From Paraspadella gotoi (Eukaryota; Chaetognatha): a DNA stretch of 64,000 nt. The DNA is taken from assembly GCA_051294375.1 (NCBI GenBank), contig CM119271.1:7864162-7928161 (forward strand), in the 5' to 3' direction. Position numbers and translations under genes: made by a program. A model generated the notes under the pieces. The model was not told the DNA's origin, ran no database searches, and saw only the letters and a list, made by a program, of their open reading frames with translations. Below are positions 11,846-23,319 of this stretch, in pieces. Position 1 is the first letter of the stretch; each line of letters opens with the position of its first letter.

Positions 11846-12102
11846 TGTGTCATCACCATTTACTTTAGATTTAATCATTAAATCTTCATCGTGGTCGGTG
11901 TCATCACCATTTACTTTAGATTTAATCATTAAATTTTCATCGTGGTCGGTGTCATCACCATTTACTTTAGATTTAATCATTAAATCTTCATCTTCGTCAG
12001 TGTCATCACCTTCAGCGTCAGATGAAATCATTAAATCTTCATCATCATCACATTTGTCATTAAATCTAATGATTAAATCTTCAACCTCGTCAGTGTCATC
12101 AC
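11846..12102 (-). repeat. 51-bp minisatellite in frame with the turtle-like exon
   Basis: About five tandem units of 51 bp (17 codons). On the minus strand they read KSKVNGDDTDHDEDLMI and variants. The frame is open from the Ig exon at 12235 without a stop to 11831, so if the donor at 12103 is not used the Ig strand would run into an acidic repeat tail ending at a stop. One unit (about 12030-12080) is diverged. Because the unit is a multiple of three, repeat changes keep the frame. It may be plain intron. Confidence 0.85.
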
Positions 12103-12235
12103 CTTTAACTTTTGATTTAGACTCGGTCCCGGTCGTCGTCATCTTCGAAGGCGTCTTTTGGTGAATCGGAATTCGGTTCATGTAAGTCACTTCACATTTG
12201 TACCAACCCTCGTCCTCCGCGCGCACGTCGCTGAT
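12103..12235 (-). CDS. Turtle/borderless-like exon: second half of Ig domain 1
   Basis: After a clear acceptor (CTCTTTTCAG/ATC) the minus strand encodes ISDVRAEDEGWYKCEVTYMN followed by RIPIHQK. D-x-G-W-Y-x-C is the F-strand signature of an Ig domain, its Cys pairing with the B-strand Cys encoded in the exon at 29074-29239. The hydrophobic stretch and N-R after the Cys are typical of the first Ig domain of turtle (Drosophila tutl) and IGSF9, neuronal cell-surface adhesion proteins. The proposed donor (AAAG/GTGATG) gives phase 1 and adds about 17 residues to the F-G loop. It is modest, and the frame also stays open beyond it. Family identity is strong; the 3' end is inferred. Confidence 0.85.
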
Positions 12236-12354
12236 CTGAAAAGAGAAGGTGAGGATGGGGTGTTGTGGGGTGGCTTGGTGAGTTCTGGCGAGTAATACGG
12301 AGAGAGAGTGGTGAAGGGTGAGAGGAGAAAGAGCGGAGGATAAAGAGACCCCAC

Positions 12355-12365
12355 CGGGTGAAATT
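12355..12365 (-). CDS. Probable tail of the missing turtle-like exon, at a gap edge
   Basis: The last bases before the 100-N gap read, on the minus strand, AAT TTC ACC CG followed by GTGGGG. NFT-R placed before ISDVRAED gives the usual E-to-F strand pattern of the family (L-N-x-T-x-I). The intron to the next exon would be about 120 bp. The phase is one base short, which a single lost G in the run CCGGG would explain. This is an inference from eleven bases. Confidence 0.4.
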
Positions 12366-12465
12366 NNNNNNNNNNNNNNNNNNNNNNNNNNNNNNNNNNN
12401 NNNNNNNNNNNNNNNNNNNNNNNNNNNNNNNNNNNNNNNNNNNNNNNNNNNNNNNNNNNNNNNNN
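12366..12465. other. 100-N assembly gap, likely to hide an exon
   Basis: A round 100 N, so its true length is unknown. It falls where the C-D-E strands of the turtle-like Ig domain should be encoded. Confidence 0.9.
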
Positions 12466-13280
12466 GATCTGTATATAAAGTTTAAAATTTTTTTAAAATA
12501 AATTCTGATAGAGCGTTAAAAATTCAATAAAGGTTATGAATACAACTTTTAAATTTTTTTTGTTTTATTGATAAAAATTTAAAAAAAAACTATAAAATTA
12601 AGCCAATGATAATGATGATTTTTTAAGGTTTTTCTATTTTTAACCAATTTATTGTCAAAATTTTTAAAAATTGTAGTACTAACTTTTTTAACTTTTCAAG
12701 CTCTATAGGAATCCATTCGTTCTTAAAAATTAAATTTTTTTAAAAAAAATTGTCATTTGTTATATATTAATAAATATTTAAAAGCTTCAGTGTAACAACC
12801 CAATGAACTAATTCAAAAAGTTCATTGAAAATCGATTTAGTAGTAGAAGGAAAAAAATAAAATTGAGACCTAGAAGTTATACAAAGTGTTCAATTTTGGC
12901 CCGCCTTACTAATCACCCCTATCCTTAATCACCCTAATCCCTAATCAGTAATCACCCCTAACCACTAAGGCGTAGTGAAAGTTACATACGAAAATTCTAA
13001 AAGTCAATTATGAACAACATACCATTAGTGAACATTAATTTGTAAAAAAAATTAATTTTATGTTTTTTAATTTTCGCAGTAGGCTATATTTATATATAGT
13101 ACTACTATCCTTATAAAATTGAAAAATTTCAAAATAAGCTTTTCTTAATTTTGATTGCAGATTTGAATTCCTCGTCAAAAGTTGATAAAAGAAAATAGAA
13201 ATCGTTTTTAAAAATTCTTTCATTAAGGGGGGATGGATCCATTAATTTAAAAAAAATTACGAAAAAATTTGAAATATTCG
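12466..13280. other. AT-rich stretch with a short CCTAATC-type repeat
   Basis: Very AT-rich. At 12903-12965 there is a run of AATCACCCCTA/CTAATC words, the complement of the ATTAAGG-type repeat at 23577-23790. It resembles telomere-like sequence only loosely. No gene. Confidence 0.5.
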
Positions 13281-13284
13281 AAAC

Positions 13285-13480
13285 CTTGTCCCGATGGTCA
13301 TTGATTCATGTTTTCCTGGGCTACACGATGTACCAATTAAAAATTTTTCTAGTGGTCTACTTTTTGAGATATATGGGTCAGAAGTAGGAAATATTCAAAA
13401 TGGTCTCGCTCTGAAAATAATAAAGCGAGCCTAAACAGATTTTAGTCACAGATACTTCAAATCAAGGCCTACTATTGGGA
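13285..13480 (+). repeat. Interspersed repeat, copy 1
   Basis: About 190 bp starting GGTCATTGATTCATGTTTTC and containing CTGGGCTACACGATGT and GAGATATATGGGTCAGAAGT. It aligns with the reverse complement of 23320-23515. Family unknown. Confidence 0.75.
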
Positions 13481-14005
13481 GTATGCTTTTTATTCTAATA
13501 GCACAACTTTACTTGTAAAGTTATATTAAAAAATATAAAAAATTACTTTTAGTCTTGTACAAATTATTTTGCTATGAAAATAAGCATTGATTGCAAAATA
13601 GATACTCGTAAATATAGGCAAGGGTTCAAATTGACAATTGAATGCATTCACTTGAGTTTTTATTGTGTCTTACTCTAAATAGATGCTTTTTTTGGATGAA
13701 AATTTTTAAAATTTTAAAATTTAGCAAATATCTTTATTTACTCTAATTCACCCTTGGAATCAGTTTTTAGAAGCTGCCCACAAATAAAAAGTGCAAAAAA
13801 CTAATATTTTTAAAAAATCTGAGATCAGTGGTTTTATTTTTTATTTTTTACTTTTTGGGCTTACCGTGTTTTCAGGTTTTGGAAAGAAAAATTTCGTTTC
13901 TGGTTTACTTTTTGGGTTTACCCTGTTTTTAAGGTTTTCACCAAAAAGTTTTTGTTTTAATATATGAAAGATAATATGATATATTAAATTAACATTAGTA
14001 ATACT
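13481..14005. other. AT-rich unassigned stretch
   Basis: Low-GC sequence with a short internal repeat (TTTTTGGGYTTACC near 13852-13930). No coding signal. Confidence 0.4.
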
Positions 14006-14012
14006 ACCAAAT

Positions 14013-17000
14013 AGTGAATCAATTATTATCAAAAAAATATCCAAGAGAAGAGGCATTCAAGAATTAAAATGTAGTAGTAATGTTAAATGTCTCTGAATTG
14101 ATTTCATAGTACAATGGAGTGTTTACTATCAATTACGACGCCATGAATAATGGGAACATAGGCTCAACTATGATATTAATGTTCCATGAGAAAGAAGGTA
14201 GAATAAAAGCCAAAGATGGGGCCATTAATCCGACTGTGGTAAATACCAAAACTCACCTGATTCTTTTTGAGGAATAAATAGCAGCGTGGCTAATTTGTCT
14301 TGCTTGTTGAAGTTAGAGAGACAAAAAATTGATTCAAAGGTTTTGAAATAATAAACAAAAAAGTAAGAGAAAAAAAAAGAAAAGAGAGTGAGAGAAAGAG
14401 AAAGCAAGAAAGAGGGGAAAAAAGAAAAGGATAGAAAAAGAAAGAAAGAGGAAGAAAGGAAAAGAGACAGAAAAAAAAGAAAGAAAGAAAAAAAAACCAA
14501 GTTTGAGTAAACAATGCCGGATCTGCCCACAACCATTAGCAAGTAATTTTATTTAATTAATTCAAGTTAACTAATGAATTAATTAGTTAATTAATTTGAT
14601 CCAACATGTTTGTTTTTAGGTCTTTTCATCACTGACCACGACAAAAGCAACGACGATGATGGCGACAATGACAATAATGCTGAATCACCGATAACAAATG
14701 ATTGATTTGATTGATTGATTGATTATTGATTGAATAATTAATTAATAGATAAATTAAGCATAATCAATTAATGAAACCGGTTTTTTGTTTTTTCCATTTA
14801 ATCTCATTTCCACTCTGACGATTTTATAGAAACTTGATTTCCCACTTAATCCCAGAATTTTCCACCCACATACAAAATTTTAAGTCAATCGCCCCATATA
14901 CTAATAGTAATTGGCGATTAAAGCTAGGGGGGATGGACAGACAGACATCATTTTTTTGTGCATAATTTACCATAAAAAAAATCTTGTATGCTTTGCTGGT
15001 CCTCCAAAGCTGTTGACTTCGGACAATGGTGGCGAGTTTATTGCAGACGTCGTCAAGGCTGTGTCAGATAATAGGTACAAAAAAGAGGACTAGTGTCGCG
15101 TATCGTCCCGAGTCCCAAGGAAATGTCGAGAGACAGAATTGTATTATAATTAAAAATCTGACAAAAAGATTGCTCCAATATGGTAAGAGTTGAGTTGAGC
15201 ATTTTACATACGTAGAGTGGTCGTATAACACCACTCCATTTGCTAGTATGGACATGACACCTTACTTGGTATTTTTTGGTCGTGAACTCCATTGCCCCCT
15301 TTTGCGGATGTCAAAATCGATGACTTAAAGATCGCACTTTGCAGAAATACATTGATAAGGTTCGTAATCGTGTGAAAATGATAACCGGCAAAGCAAAGCT
15401 AGAGCTGATGAGAAAAGAGCTCGAGAGGAAAACAATACAACAAGAAAACAAGATAAGCCTCTTCAAGAGGGTGCCTGGTCTATGAGCGTGTTCCTGATGT
15501 CTAAGAGAGAAACTAGATCCCAAATGGTCTGGTACTGAATGGAGTTGAGCGTAGGCTTAGTCCAAAAGGTGGTCCCGGTATGACTTATTGGTGTGAGAGA
15601 AAGGATGGAAGTCGGTGTCTCGTAATTATAAGCATTTAAAAAGAGTGAATGCCAAATACGAAGAGTTGATAAAAGAAACCTCTTGTGGAACAACAAAAGG
15701 TCTTAGTTGAAATTTTTAATAATTAATAAATCAGAACTTTTACTGGAACATTTCAATTTTCAAGCAACAATGAAAAATTGTTTTTATTTAGCACTAATAC
15801 TAAAAAATTAAATACAAATAAGGGAAAAATGTTTGTATTTGGTAAAAATATTGGTTCATTTCATTTCTTCTTTTGGATTCCAAACCACTTTATTCAATTT
15901 TTAATACATGATTTTTCTTTTGAGGAGCCTGGTCAGTGTAATACTTCTGAGCTTGGACATTGCAATCGCCTACTATTATCTATAAATAGTTCAATTACCT
16001 AATGTTTTATATTTGGCCCTTTATTTTAATTTTAGACTAGATATAGAGTCGGAATCTGCTGATGACCAGATCCACTACAAATTTAAGAATTTGTTCACTT
16101 ATTTTATTGACGATTTTAGTTTATACAAGAAAGTTAAGAAAGCTAAGCTAAGTTTTTTGATCAATTAAAAATATGGAAAAGATGAACAAGTTAAAAGGGT
16201 AAAATCAATGAGTTTAATTTTGATTATATAAATTAAAAAATAAAATAAAATATAAACCACTAACGCTGATTAATAAGTTTAACATCCGCTGGTTTTCGAG
16301 AGACATTAATTTCTCTCTCGCGCTAGTTCTCACAATAAAAATAATCATTATATCTTCGCATTCAATAATTTTCTTGGCGGAGAGGCACGAACTTGGACTT
16401 GCCCAGTCGTCGAGTCCTACAGCATAACATTCCTGTTATAAATTTTATTACTAATTGCAAGCTCCTCAATGATCATATCTTGCTGATGTGGTGCTTATTC
16501 TACTGTAAATTAACGAAGGGATATTTTTTTTGTATTTTTAAATGCTTTGACATTATTAAAAGTTACCTGCTGAAGACCATTTCATATCTTTAAAAAACCT
16601 TTATCCTTTGCTGTAAGTAAATTCTGAGTGGTAGCCAAATGGTAAATTTCCATTTTATAGTGATGCTTACGTTGGCCTCCATGTACGCCTCTTCAGTTCT
16701 TTAATCCTTTAAAAAAATCTCACATAAAAACATATTTAATTCAAAATATTAAAACTATACTTGCTTGTTACAAAAACCATAAGCTTTTGGCCAATAGTTA
16801 TCATGTAATTCATAGTTTAAAGGACAGATAGGAGGAGATGATACGATTCCTCATACGATGTGAGCATCATTGCGGTAGATATCCTCTTGCCCAGAAATGT
16901 TATCTTCAATGCATGTTTCTTTTTAAAAATCCTTAACATTGAAAACAGGTAAAAATATAGTTAATGTGACTATATTTATTAGCTGGATCTGCTTACAGCA

Positions 17001-17280
17001 TATCTCAGCTCTATAATTCACTTTGTCGGTCTGTTGGTCGTCACCCAATATCTTGTCGGTAAGTCATATATATCAGTAACCTGACAAAAAGACCTAAAAA
17101 CAAATAAGTTTAAGCAAACAATGCTGGATCTGATCAGATAATTATTTAATTAATTAATCTGGGGATGAGCATCGTTTCTAAAATATTTAGTGTACCGATC
17201 GACAGGAAATTAAAAATATTATCTACATGCAAAATTTTATCAAAATCGGATAATCCGTTCAAAAGTTATGGCAAAAAAAC
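14013..17280. repeat. First copy of a 3.4-kb segment
   Basis: It aligns with 17494-20935 along its whole length with many single-base differences. It includes a purine-rich run (14345-14500), the phrase ending GACAGACAGACATC (14930-14950), a broken integrase and AT-rich sequence. Confidence 0.85.
14985..15710 (+). pseudogene. Retroelement integrase fragment, copy 1
   Basis: The frame starts AGPPKLLTSDNGGEFIADVV. S-D-N-G-x-E-F is the second catalytic Asp region of the DDE integrase core, an enzyme that joins reverse-transcribed DNA to the host genome. Downstream the reading shifts frame repeatedly; short recognisable pieces are the basic helix before the third strand, the Y-N-T-T region (reading ITPLHLL in the shifted frame) and a C-terminal tail. 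There is no reverse transcriptase, protease or LTR next to it, so it is a 5'-truncated relic. It is probably from a Ty3/gypsy-like LTR element, but a different integrase-bearing element is possible. Confidence 0.75.
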
Positions 17281-17493
17281 GATCGCGAAAATCACTCTTC
17301 GATTCGATTAACTTTCGGTTGAAATCGAACTCGTTTCGATCCAACAAAGTTTTCTACTACGCGTAGTACTAAGCTTTAAACCGGTAATAGCGTTAAAGCG
17401 CGATCCGGGCCTCGTAAGAAGTAATTGAATAAGCGAAGCCAGGAAAAGAGGTAATCGTTTTCAATTTGACGATAATTGATTTGACTATGAATC
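17281..17493. other. Spacer between the two 3.4-kb copies
   Basis: About 210 bp that is not repeated, with a CTACTACGCGTAGTACT-like palindrome at 17352-17370. No gene. Confidence 0.5.
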
Positions 17494-18403
17494 AATTATT
17501 ATCAAAAAAATATGCAAGAGGAGAGGCATTCAAGAACTAAAATGTAGTAGTAATGTTAAATATCTCTGAATTGATTTCATAGTACAATGGAGTGTTTACT
17601 ATCAATTACGACGCATGAATAATGGAACATAGGCTCAACTATGATATTAATGTTCCATGAGAAAGAAGGTAGAATAAAAGCCAAAGATGGGGCCATTAAT
17701 CTACTGTGGTAAATACCAAAACTCACCTGATTCTTCTGAGGAATAAATAGCAGCGTGGCTAATTTGTCTTGCTTGTTGAAGTTAGAGAGACAAAAAATTG
17801 ATTCAGAGGTTTTATAATAAAATATAATAAACAAAAAAGCAAGAGAAAAAAAAAGAAAAGAGAGTGAAAGAAAAGAAAGCAAGAAAGAGGGGAAAAAAGA
17901 AAAGGATAAAAAGAAGAAAGAAAAAGAGAAGAAAGGAAAAGAGACAGAAAAAAAAGAAAGAAAAAAAAAAAAGTTGAGTAAACAATGCCGGATCTGCCAC
18001 GACCATTAGCAAGTAATTTTATTTAATTAATTCAAGTTAACTAATGAATTATATATGCATCACATGACCACAACAAAGCAACAACGATGATGGCGACAAT
18101 GACAAATGCTGAATCCGATAACAAATGATTGACTTGATTGATTGATTATTGATTGAATAATTAATTAATAGATAAATAATTGCATTTACATTTAATATAA
18201 AAAAAAATTAAGCATAATCAATTATGAAAACCGGTTTTTGTTTTTCCATTTAATCTCATTTCCACTCTGACGATTCTTATAGAAACTTGATTTCCCCTTA
18301 ACTCACATCAGTCAATCGCCCCATATACTAATGAGTAATTGGCGATTAAAGCTAGGGGGGGATGGACAGACAGACATCATTTTTTTGTGCATAATTTCCA
18401 TAA

Positions 18404-19130
18404 TTGAATAGCAAAGGCATTCAAAAATCTTGTATGCTTCGCTGTCCTCCAAAGCTGTTGACTTCGGACAATGGTGGGAGTTTATTGCAGACGTCGTCAA
18501 GGCTGTGTCAGATAATAGGTACAAAAAAGAGGACTATGTGTCGCGTATCGTCCCGAGTCCCAAGGAATGTCAGAGACAGAATTGTATATAATTAAAAATC
18601 TGACAAAAAGATTGCTCAATATGGTAAGAGTTGAGTTAGCATTTCATACGTAGAGTGGTCGTATAACACCACTCCTTTGCTCGTACGGACATGACACCTT
18701 ACTGGTATTTTTTGGTCGTGAACCTCCATTGCCCCCTTTTTGCGGATGTCAAAATCGATTCTGACTTGAAAGTCGCACAGAATAATAAACCGGCAAAGCA
18801 AAAGCTAGAGCTGATGAGAAAGAGCTCGAGAGGAAAACAATACAACAAGAAAACAAAGTATAAGCCTCTTCAAGAGGGTGACCTGGTCTATGAGAGTGTT
18901 CTGATGGTCTAAGAGAGAAACTAGATCCCAAATGGTCTGGTAACTGAAGTAGTTGAGCGTAGGCTTAGTCCAAAAGGTGGTCCCGGTATGACTTATTGGT
19001 GTGAGAGAAAGGATGGAAGTCGGTGTCGTCGTAATTATGAGCATTTAAAAAGAGTGAATGCCAAATACGAAGAGTTGATAAAGAAACCTCTTGTTGTGGA
19101 ACAACAAAAGGTCTTAGTTGATAATTTTTG
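18404..19130 (+). pseudogene. Retroelement integrase fragment, copy 2
   Basis: It matches 14985-15710. The catalytic stretch is here broken by a missing base (KLLTSDNGG then a shift). Other parts read more clearly than in copy 1: KYKPLQEGDLVYE, typical of the region before the integrase C-terminal domain, and later pieces with NYEHLKRVNAKYEELIKK in shifted frames. Each copy is broken at different places, so many of the breaks may be sequencing indels, but neither copy is a usable gene as given. Confidence 0.75.
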
Positions 19131-20510
19131 CAATTAATAAATCAGAACTTTTACTGGAACATTTCAATTTTAAGCAACAATGAAATAATTGTTTTTATTT
19201 ATTTAGCACTAATACTAAAAAATTAAATACAAATAAGGGAAAAATGTTTGTATTTGGTAAAAAACTGTTTTGGTTCATTTCATTTCTTCTTTTGGATTCC
19301 AAACCACTTTTATTCAATTTTTAATACACATGATTTTTCTTTTGAGGAGCCTGGTCAGTGTAATACTTCTGAGCTTGGACATTGCAATCGCCTACTATTT
19401 TCATATAAATAGTTCAATTCCTAATGTTTCTATATTTGGCCCTTTATTTTAATTTTAGACTAGATTATAGAGTCGGAATCTGCTGATGACCAGATCCGAC
19501 TACAAATTTAAGAATTTGTTTCACTTATTTTATTGACTGATTTTAGTTTCATACAAGAAAGTTAAGAAAGCTAAGCTAAGTTTTTCGATCAATTAAAAAT
19601 ATGGAAAAGATGAACAAGTTAAAAGGCGTAAAATAATGAGTTTAATTTTGATTATATAAAGTTAAAAAATAAAATAAATATAACCACTAACGCTGATTAA
19701 TAAGTTTAACATCCGCTGGTTTTCGAGAGACATTAATTTCTCTCTCGCGCTAGGTTCTCACAATAAAAATAATCATTATATCTTCGCATTCAATAAATTT
19801 TCTTGGCGGAGAGGCACGACTTGGATCTTGCCCAGTGTCGAGTCCTACAGCATAACATTCCTGTTATAAATTTTATTACTAATTGCAAGCTCCTCAATGA
19901 TCATATCTTGCTGATGTGGTGCTTATTCTACTGTAAATTACGAAGGGATATTTTTTATGTATTTATTAAATGCTTTGCATTTTAAAAGTTACCTGCTGAA
20001 GACCATTTCATATCTTTAAAAAACCGTTATCTTTGCTGTAAGTAAATTCTGGGTGGGAAAGGCTTCCGAGGTAGCCAGATGGTAAATTTATTTTGTAGTG
20101 ATGCTACGTTGGCCTCCATGTACGCCTCTTCAGTTCTTTAATCCTTTAAAAAAAGCTCACATAAAAACATATTTAATTCAAAATATTAAAACTATACTTG
20201 CTTGTTACAAAAACCATAAGCTTTTGGCCAATAGTTATCATGAATTCATAGTTTAAAGGACAGATAGGAGGAGATGATATGATTCCTCATACGATGTGAG
20301 CATCATTGCGGTAGATATCCTCTTGCCCAGAAATGTTATCTTCAATGCATGATTCTTTTTAAAAATCCTTAACATTGAAAACAGGTAAAAATATAGTTAA
20401 TGTGACTATATTTATTGCTGGATCTGCTTACAGCATATCTCAGCTCTATAATTCACTTTGTCGGTCTGTCGGTCGTCACCCAATATCTTGTCGGTAAGTC
20501 ATATATATCA

Positions 20511-20745
20511 TCTCAGAAATTGTTATTATTAGTTTAGTTTTTAAGTTTGCTAATTTATTTTATTTTATCATGTTGTACATTGTCAAATGTAAAGATTTTT
20601 CTCTCTCTCTCTCTCTCTCCATTTTCTCTCTCAATTTCATTTCACCAAACTTACAACTACCTTCCTGTCCTTATGTTCTCATTCGTCTCATTGCCATTGC
20701 CTGCGTCTTTGCTTTTGTCATTGCTTTTGTGTCGTCAGTAACTGA
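20511..20745. other. 235-bp block present in only one of two copies
   Basis: It contains a CT tract (20600-20618) and pyrimidine-rich, T-rich sequence. The first copy passes straight from ATATATATCAGTAA to CTGACAAAAAGACC at 17064-17092. The flanks share CAGTAACTGAC, so deletion between short repeats or insertion are both possible. Confidence 0.7.
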
Positions 20746-20935
20746 CAAAAAGACCTAAAAACAAACAAGTTTAAGAAACAATGCTGGATCTGATCAGATA
20801 ATTATTTAATTAATTAATCTGGGGATGAGCATCGTTTCTAAAATATTTAGTGTACCATGACAGGAAATTAAAATATTATCTACATGAAAAATTTATCAAA
20901 ATGATATCCGTTAAGTTATGGCAAAAACGATCAAT

Positions 20936-21160
20936 GGATTCGATAATTTGGAAATAATTACAAAAATACTAGTAGTCTAAGCAGTATGCTTAAAATCTGC
21001 ATAAAATATTGAAACAAAATAACGCAAACATAATGATTATAGAACAACAGTAATGATGACAAGATATACAGATAAATGACGATGATAAGTACAAAAATTA
21101 TCGCAGTAAAGATAATAGTAAGTGATCAAATGCAAAATGAAAAAGTATGCATAGAAAAAT
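20936..21160. other. AT-rich unassigned stretch
   Basis: No coding or RNA signal. Confidence 0.4.
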
Positions 21161-22215
21161 AGCAGTTAGAAAAATAGTATGCAAGTTGAAAAAATAGTAT
21201 GCAATTGGAAAAAAATATGCATACTTAAAAATATGCATATTAAAGTATGCTTACTTTAAAAAGTATGCATATTTTGAAAAAAGGTGCATACTTAAAAAAA
21301 GTATGCATACTTGGAAAATACATATAAGAGTATGCATACTTGGAAAAAAGTAGCATATGAAAAATAGTATGCATACTTGAAAAAATAGTATCATAGAAAA
21401 TAGTATGCATACTTGTAAAAATAGTATGCAAGATGAAAAAAATAGTATGCAAGTTGGAAAAAAGTGCATACTTTGAAAAAGTATGCATACTTAAAAAAAG
21501 TATGCATATTTTGAAAAATGCATACTTTAAAAAAGTATGCATATTTTGAAAAAGTATGCATACTTTGAAAAATATGCATACTTTTTCCAACTTGCATACT
21601 ACTTTTCTCAACTTGCATATTACTTTTTTCAACTTGCATACTATTTTTTTCAACTTGCATACTACTTTTTTCAATTGCATACACTTTTTTTAACTTGCAT
21701 ACCACTTTTTCAACTTGCATACTACTTTTTTCAACTTGCATACCACTTTTTTAACTTGCATACCACTTTTTTCATCTTGCATACTACTTTTTTCAACTTC
21801 ATACTACTTTTTCAACTTGCATACTACTTTTTCAACTTGCATACTACTTTTTTCAACTTGCATACCACTTTTTTTAACTTGCATCACTTTTTCAACTTGC
21901 ATACTACTTTTTTCAACTTGCATACCACTTTTTTAACTTGCATACTACTTTTTTCACTTGCATACTACTTTTTTCATCTTGCATACTACTTTTTTCAACT
22001 TCATACTATTTTTCAACTTGCATACTACTTTTTCAACTTGCATACTACTTTTTTCAACTTGCATACCACTTTTTTAACTTGCATACTACTTTTTCACTTG
22101 CATACTCTTTTTTCATCTTGCATACTACTTTTTTCAACTTGCATATTATTTTCAACTTGCATACTACTTTTTAACTTGCATATTACTTTTTTCAATTGCA
22201 TATTATTTTTTTTAA
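21160..22215. repeat. Head-to-head 21-bp minisatellite (about 1 kb)
   Basis: The right half (about 21575-22215) is 28-30 direct copies of a 21-bp unit, CTTGCATACTACTTTTTTCA plus A. The left half (about 21165-21575) carries the same unit in reverse complement, with many copies holding the palindromic core GTATGCATAC. The switch is near 21575. The right half shows partial higher-order order, with a TCATCTTGC variant at about 21773, 21973 and 22112. The long frame across it is just a 7-residue repeat (LAYYFFQ) and is not a gene. Confidence 0.95.
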
Positions 22216-23300
22216 AACTACTTTTTTTTATTTGTAGAGAAGACAATAAGCTATCCGAAACCATACTGATATGTATGTTTGTTCTATTTTACAAAAGATC
22301 TAGCAGGTTTTTTGGGAAAAGGAAAAAACGGCCTACCAGTCCATTTAAATACCATTTTTGGGCATGATAAAATGGGAATTTCGATCGCGCTTTACCTCTA
22401 TTGGCTTCCAAGAAGCCCAGCTTTCGAAATATGCTCATATTGATATAGTTTTGGCCTTGACTATGCAGTTTTGAATAGAAATGAAATATAGAGGAATCTT
22501 GATCGGAACTTCGATTGAACGATGCGATCCCTAATTAATCAATCAATCAATCAACATTGTATTACCTCATCATTGCTGTCATNNNNNNNNNNNNNNNNNN
22601 NNNNNNNCAATATCGTCGTTTTTGTTATGGTTAGTGACCTGAAGAAATTACCCAAAATTATGTCCACAGTATGAACTTTCAATAATTGTACTAACCAATC
22701 TATTTTCTTTGCCATAATTTCTTTTATAACGAGTAAGGGACTGGGTCTGTTTCTCTTTCTCTGATAAAAGTATAATTAAGTATAAAAGTAAAGTAAAGTA
22801 AAAGTAAAGTATAAAAGTATAATTACTAAATCATTTTTCAATTTTTCTCACTTGATTGGAGGTTCCATCTTGTAACGTTATACAGTTGAATCATCTTTTT
22901 CCAAAATGAATAAAAAACTTTAAAAAAAGAAAAAAATTCAGGTAAAAGAAATCTAGACTGTAAACAACTTTTTTATCCAAGTTTTTTTCTGAGTAAATCA
23001 GAGATGATGTATCCTTAATGACGTTAGCTGCTTAATTTCTGAATTAATCATTATAGGTTATTGTAAATTTTTCAGTACAAGAAAAGAAACAAACCAACTT
23101 TTCATATGGAAAAAAGCATCTCAGGGGAAAAAAATAAAATAAAGATTGAAGTTTATGTATTCAATCATCAATTCAAGCCTTTTGCTACATTTGCGAGTAT
23201 CGATATTGCAATCAATCGATGCTTTCTATGTAAAAGAATGCAAGTAAGATTGAAGGTTTTTTTTCTATTTTTGTATTTCACTTCACAAGCAAAGTTATGA
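22216..23300. other. Unassigned stretch with a 25-N gap
   Basis: AT-rich with a 25-N gap at 22583-22607 and short AAAGTATAAAAGTA repeats at 22765-22825. No gene supported. Confidence 0.4.
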
Positions 23301-23319
23301 TCATAGAAAAAAAAGCACA

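Larger units (their letters stand above)
17494..20935. repeat. Second copy of the 3.4-kb segment
   Basis: Same order as 14013-17280. It carries an extra block of about 235 bp at 20511-20745, and 20 bp (TTGAATAGCAAAGGCATTCA, around 18403) that are missing from the first copy just before the integrase frame. Confidence 0.85.

Noticed and set aside
12903-12965. CCTAATC-type words as a telomeric remnant
   Set aside because: Irregular and not the TTAGG repeat. It matches better the local ATTAAGG minisatellite type.
21537-22367. 276-codon open frame on the plus strand
   Set aside because: It is a translated 21-bp minisatellite (7-residue repeat LAYYFFQ), not a gene.
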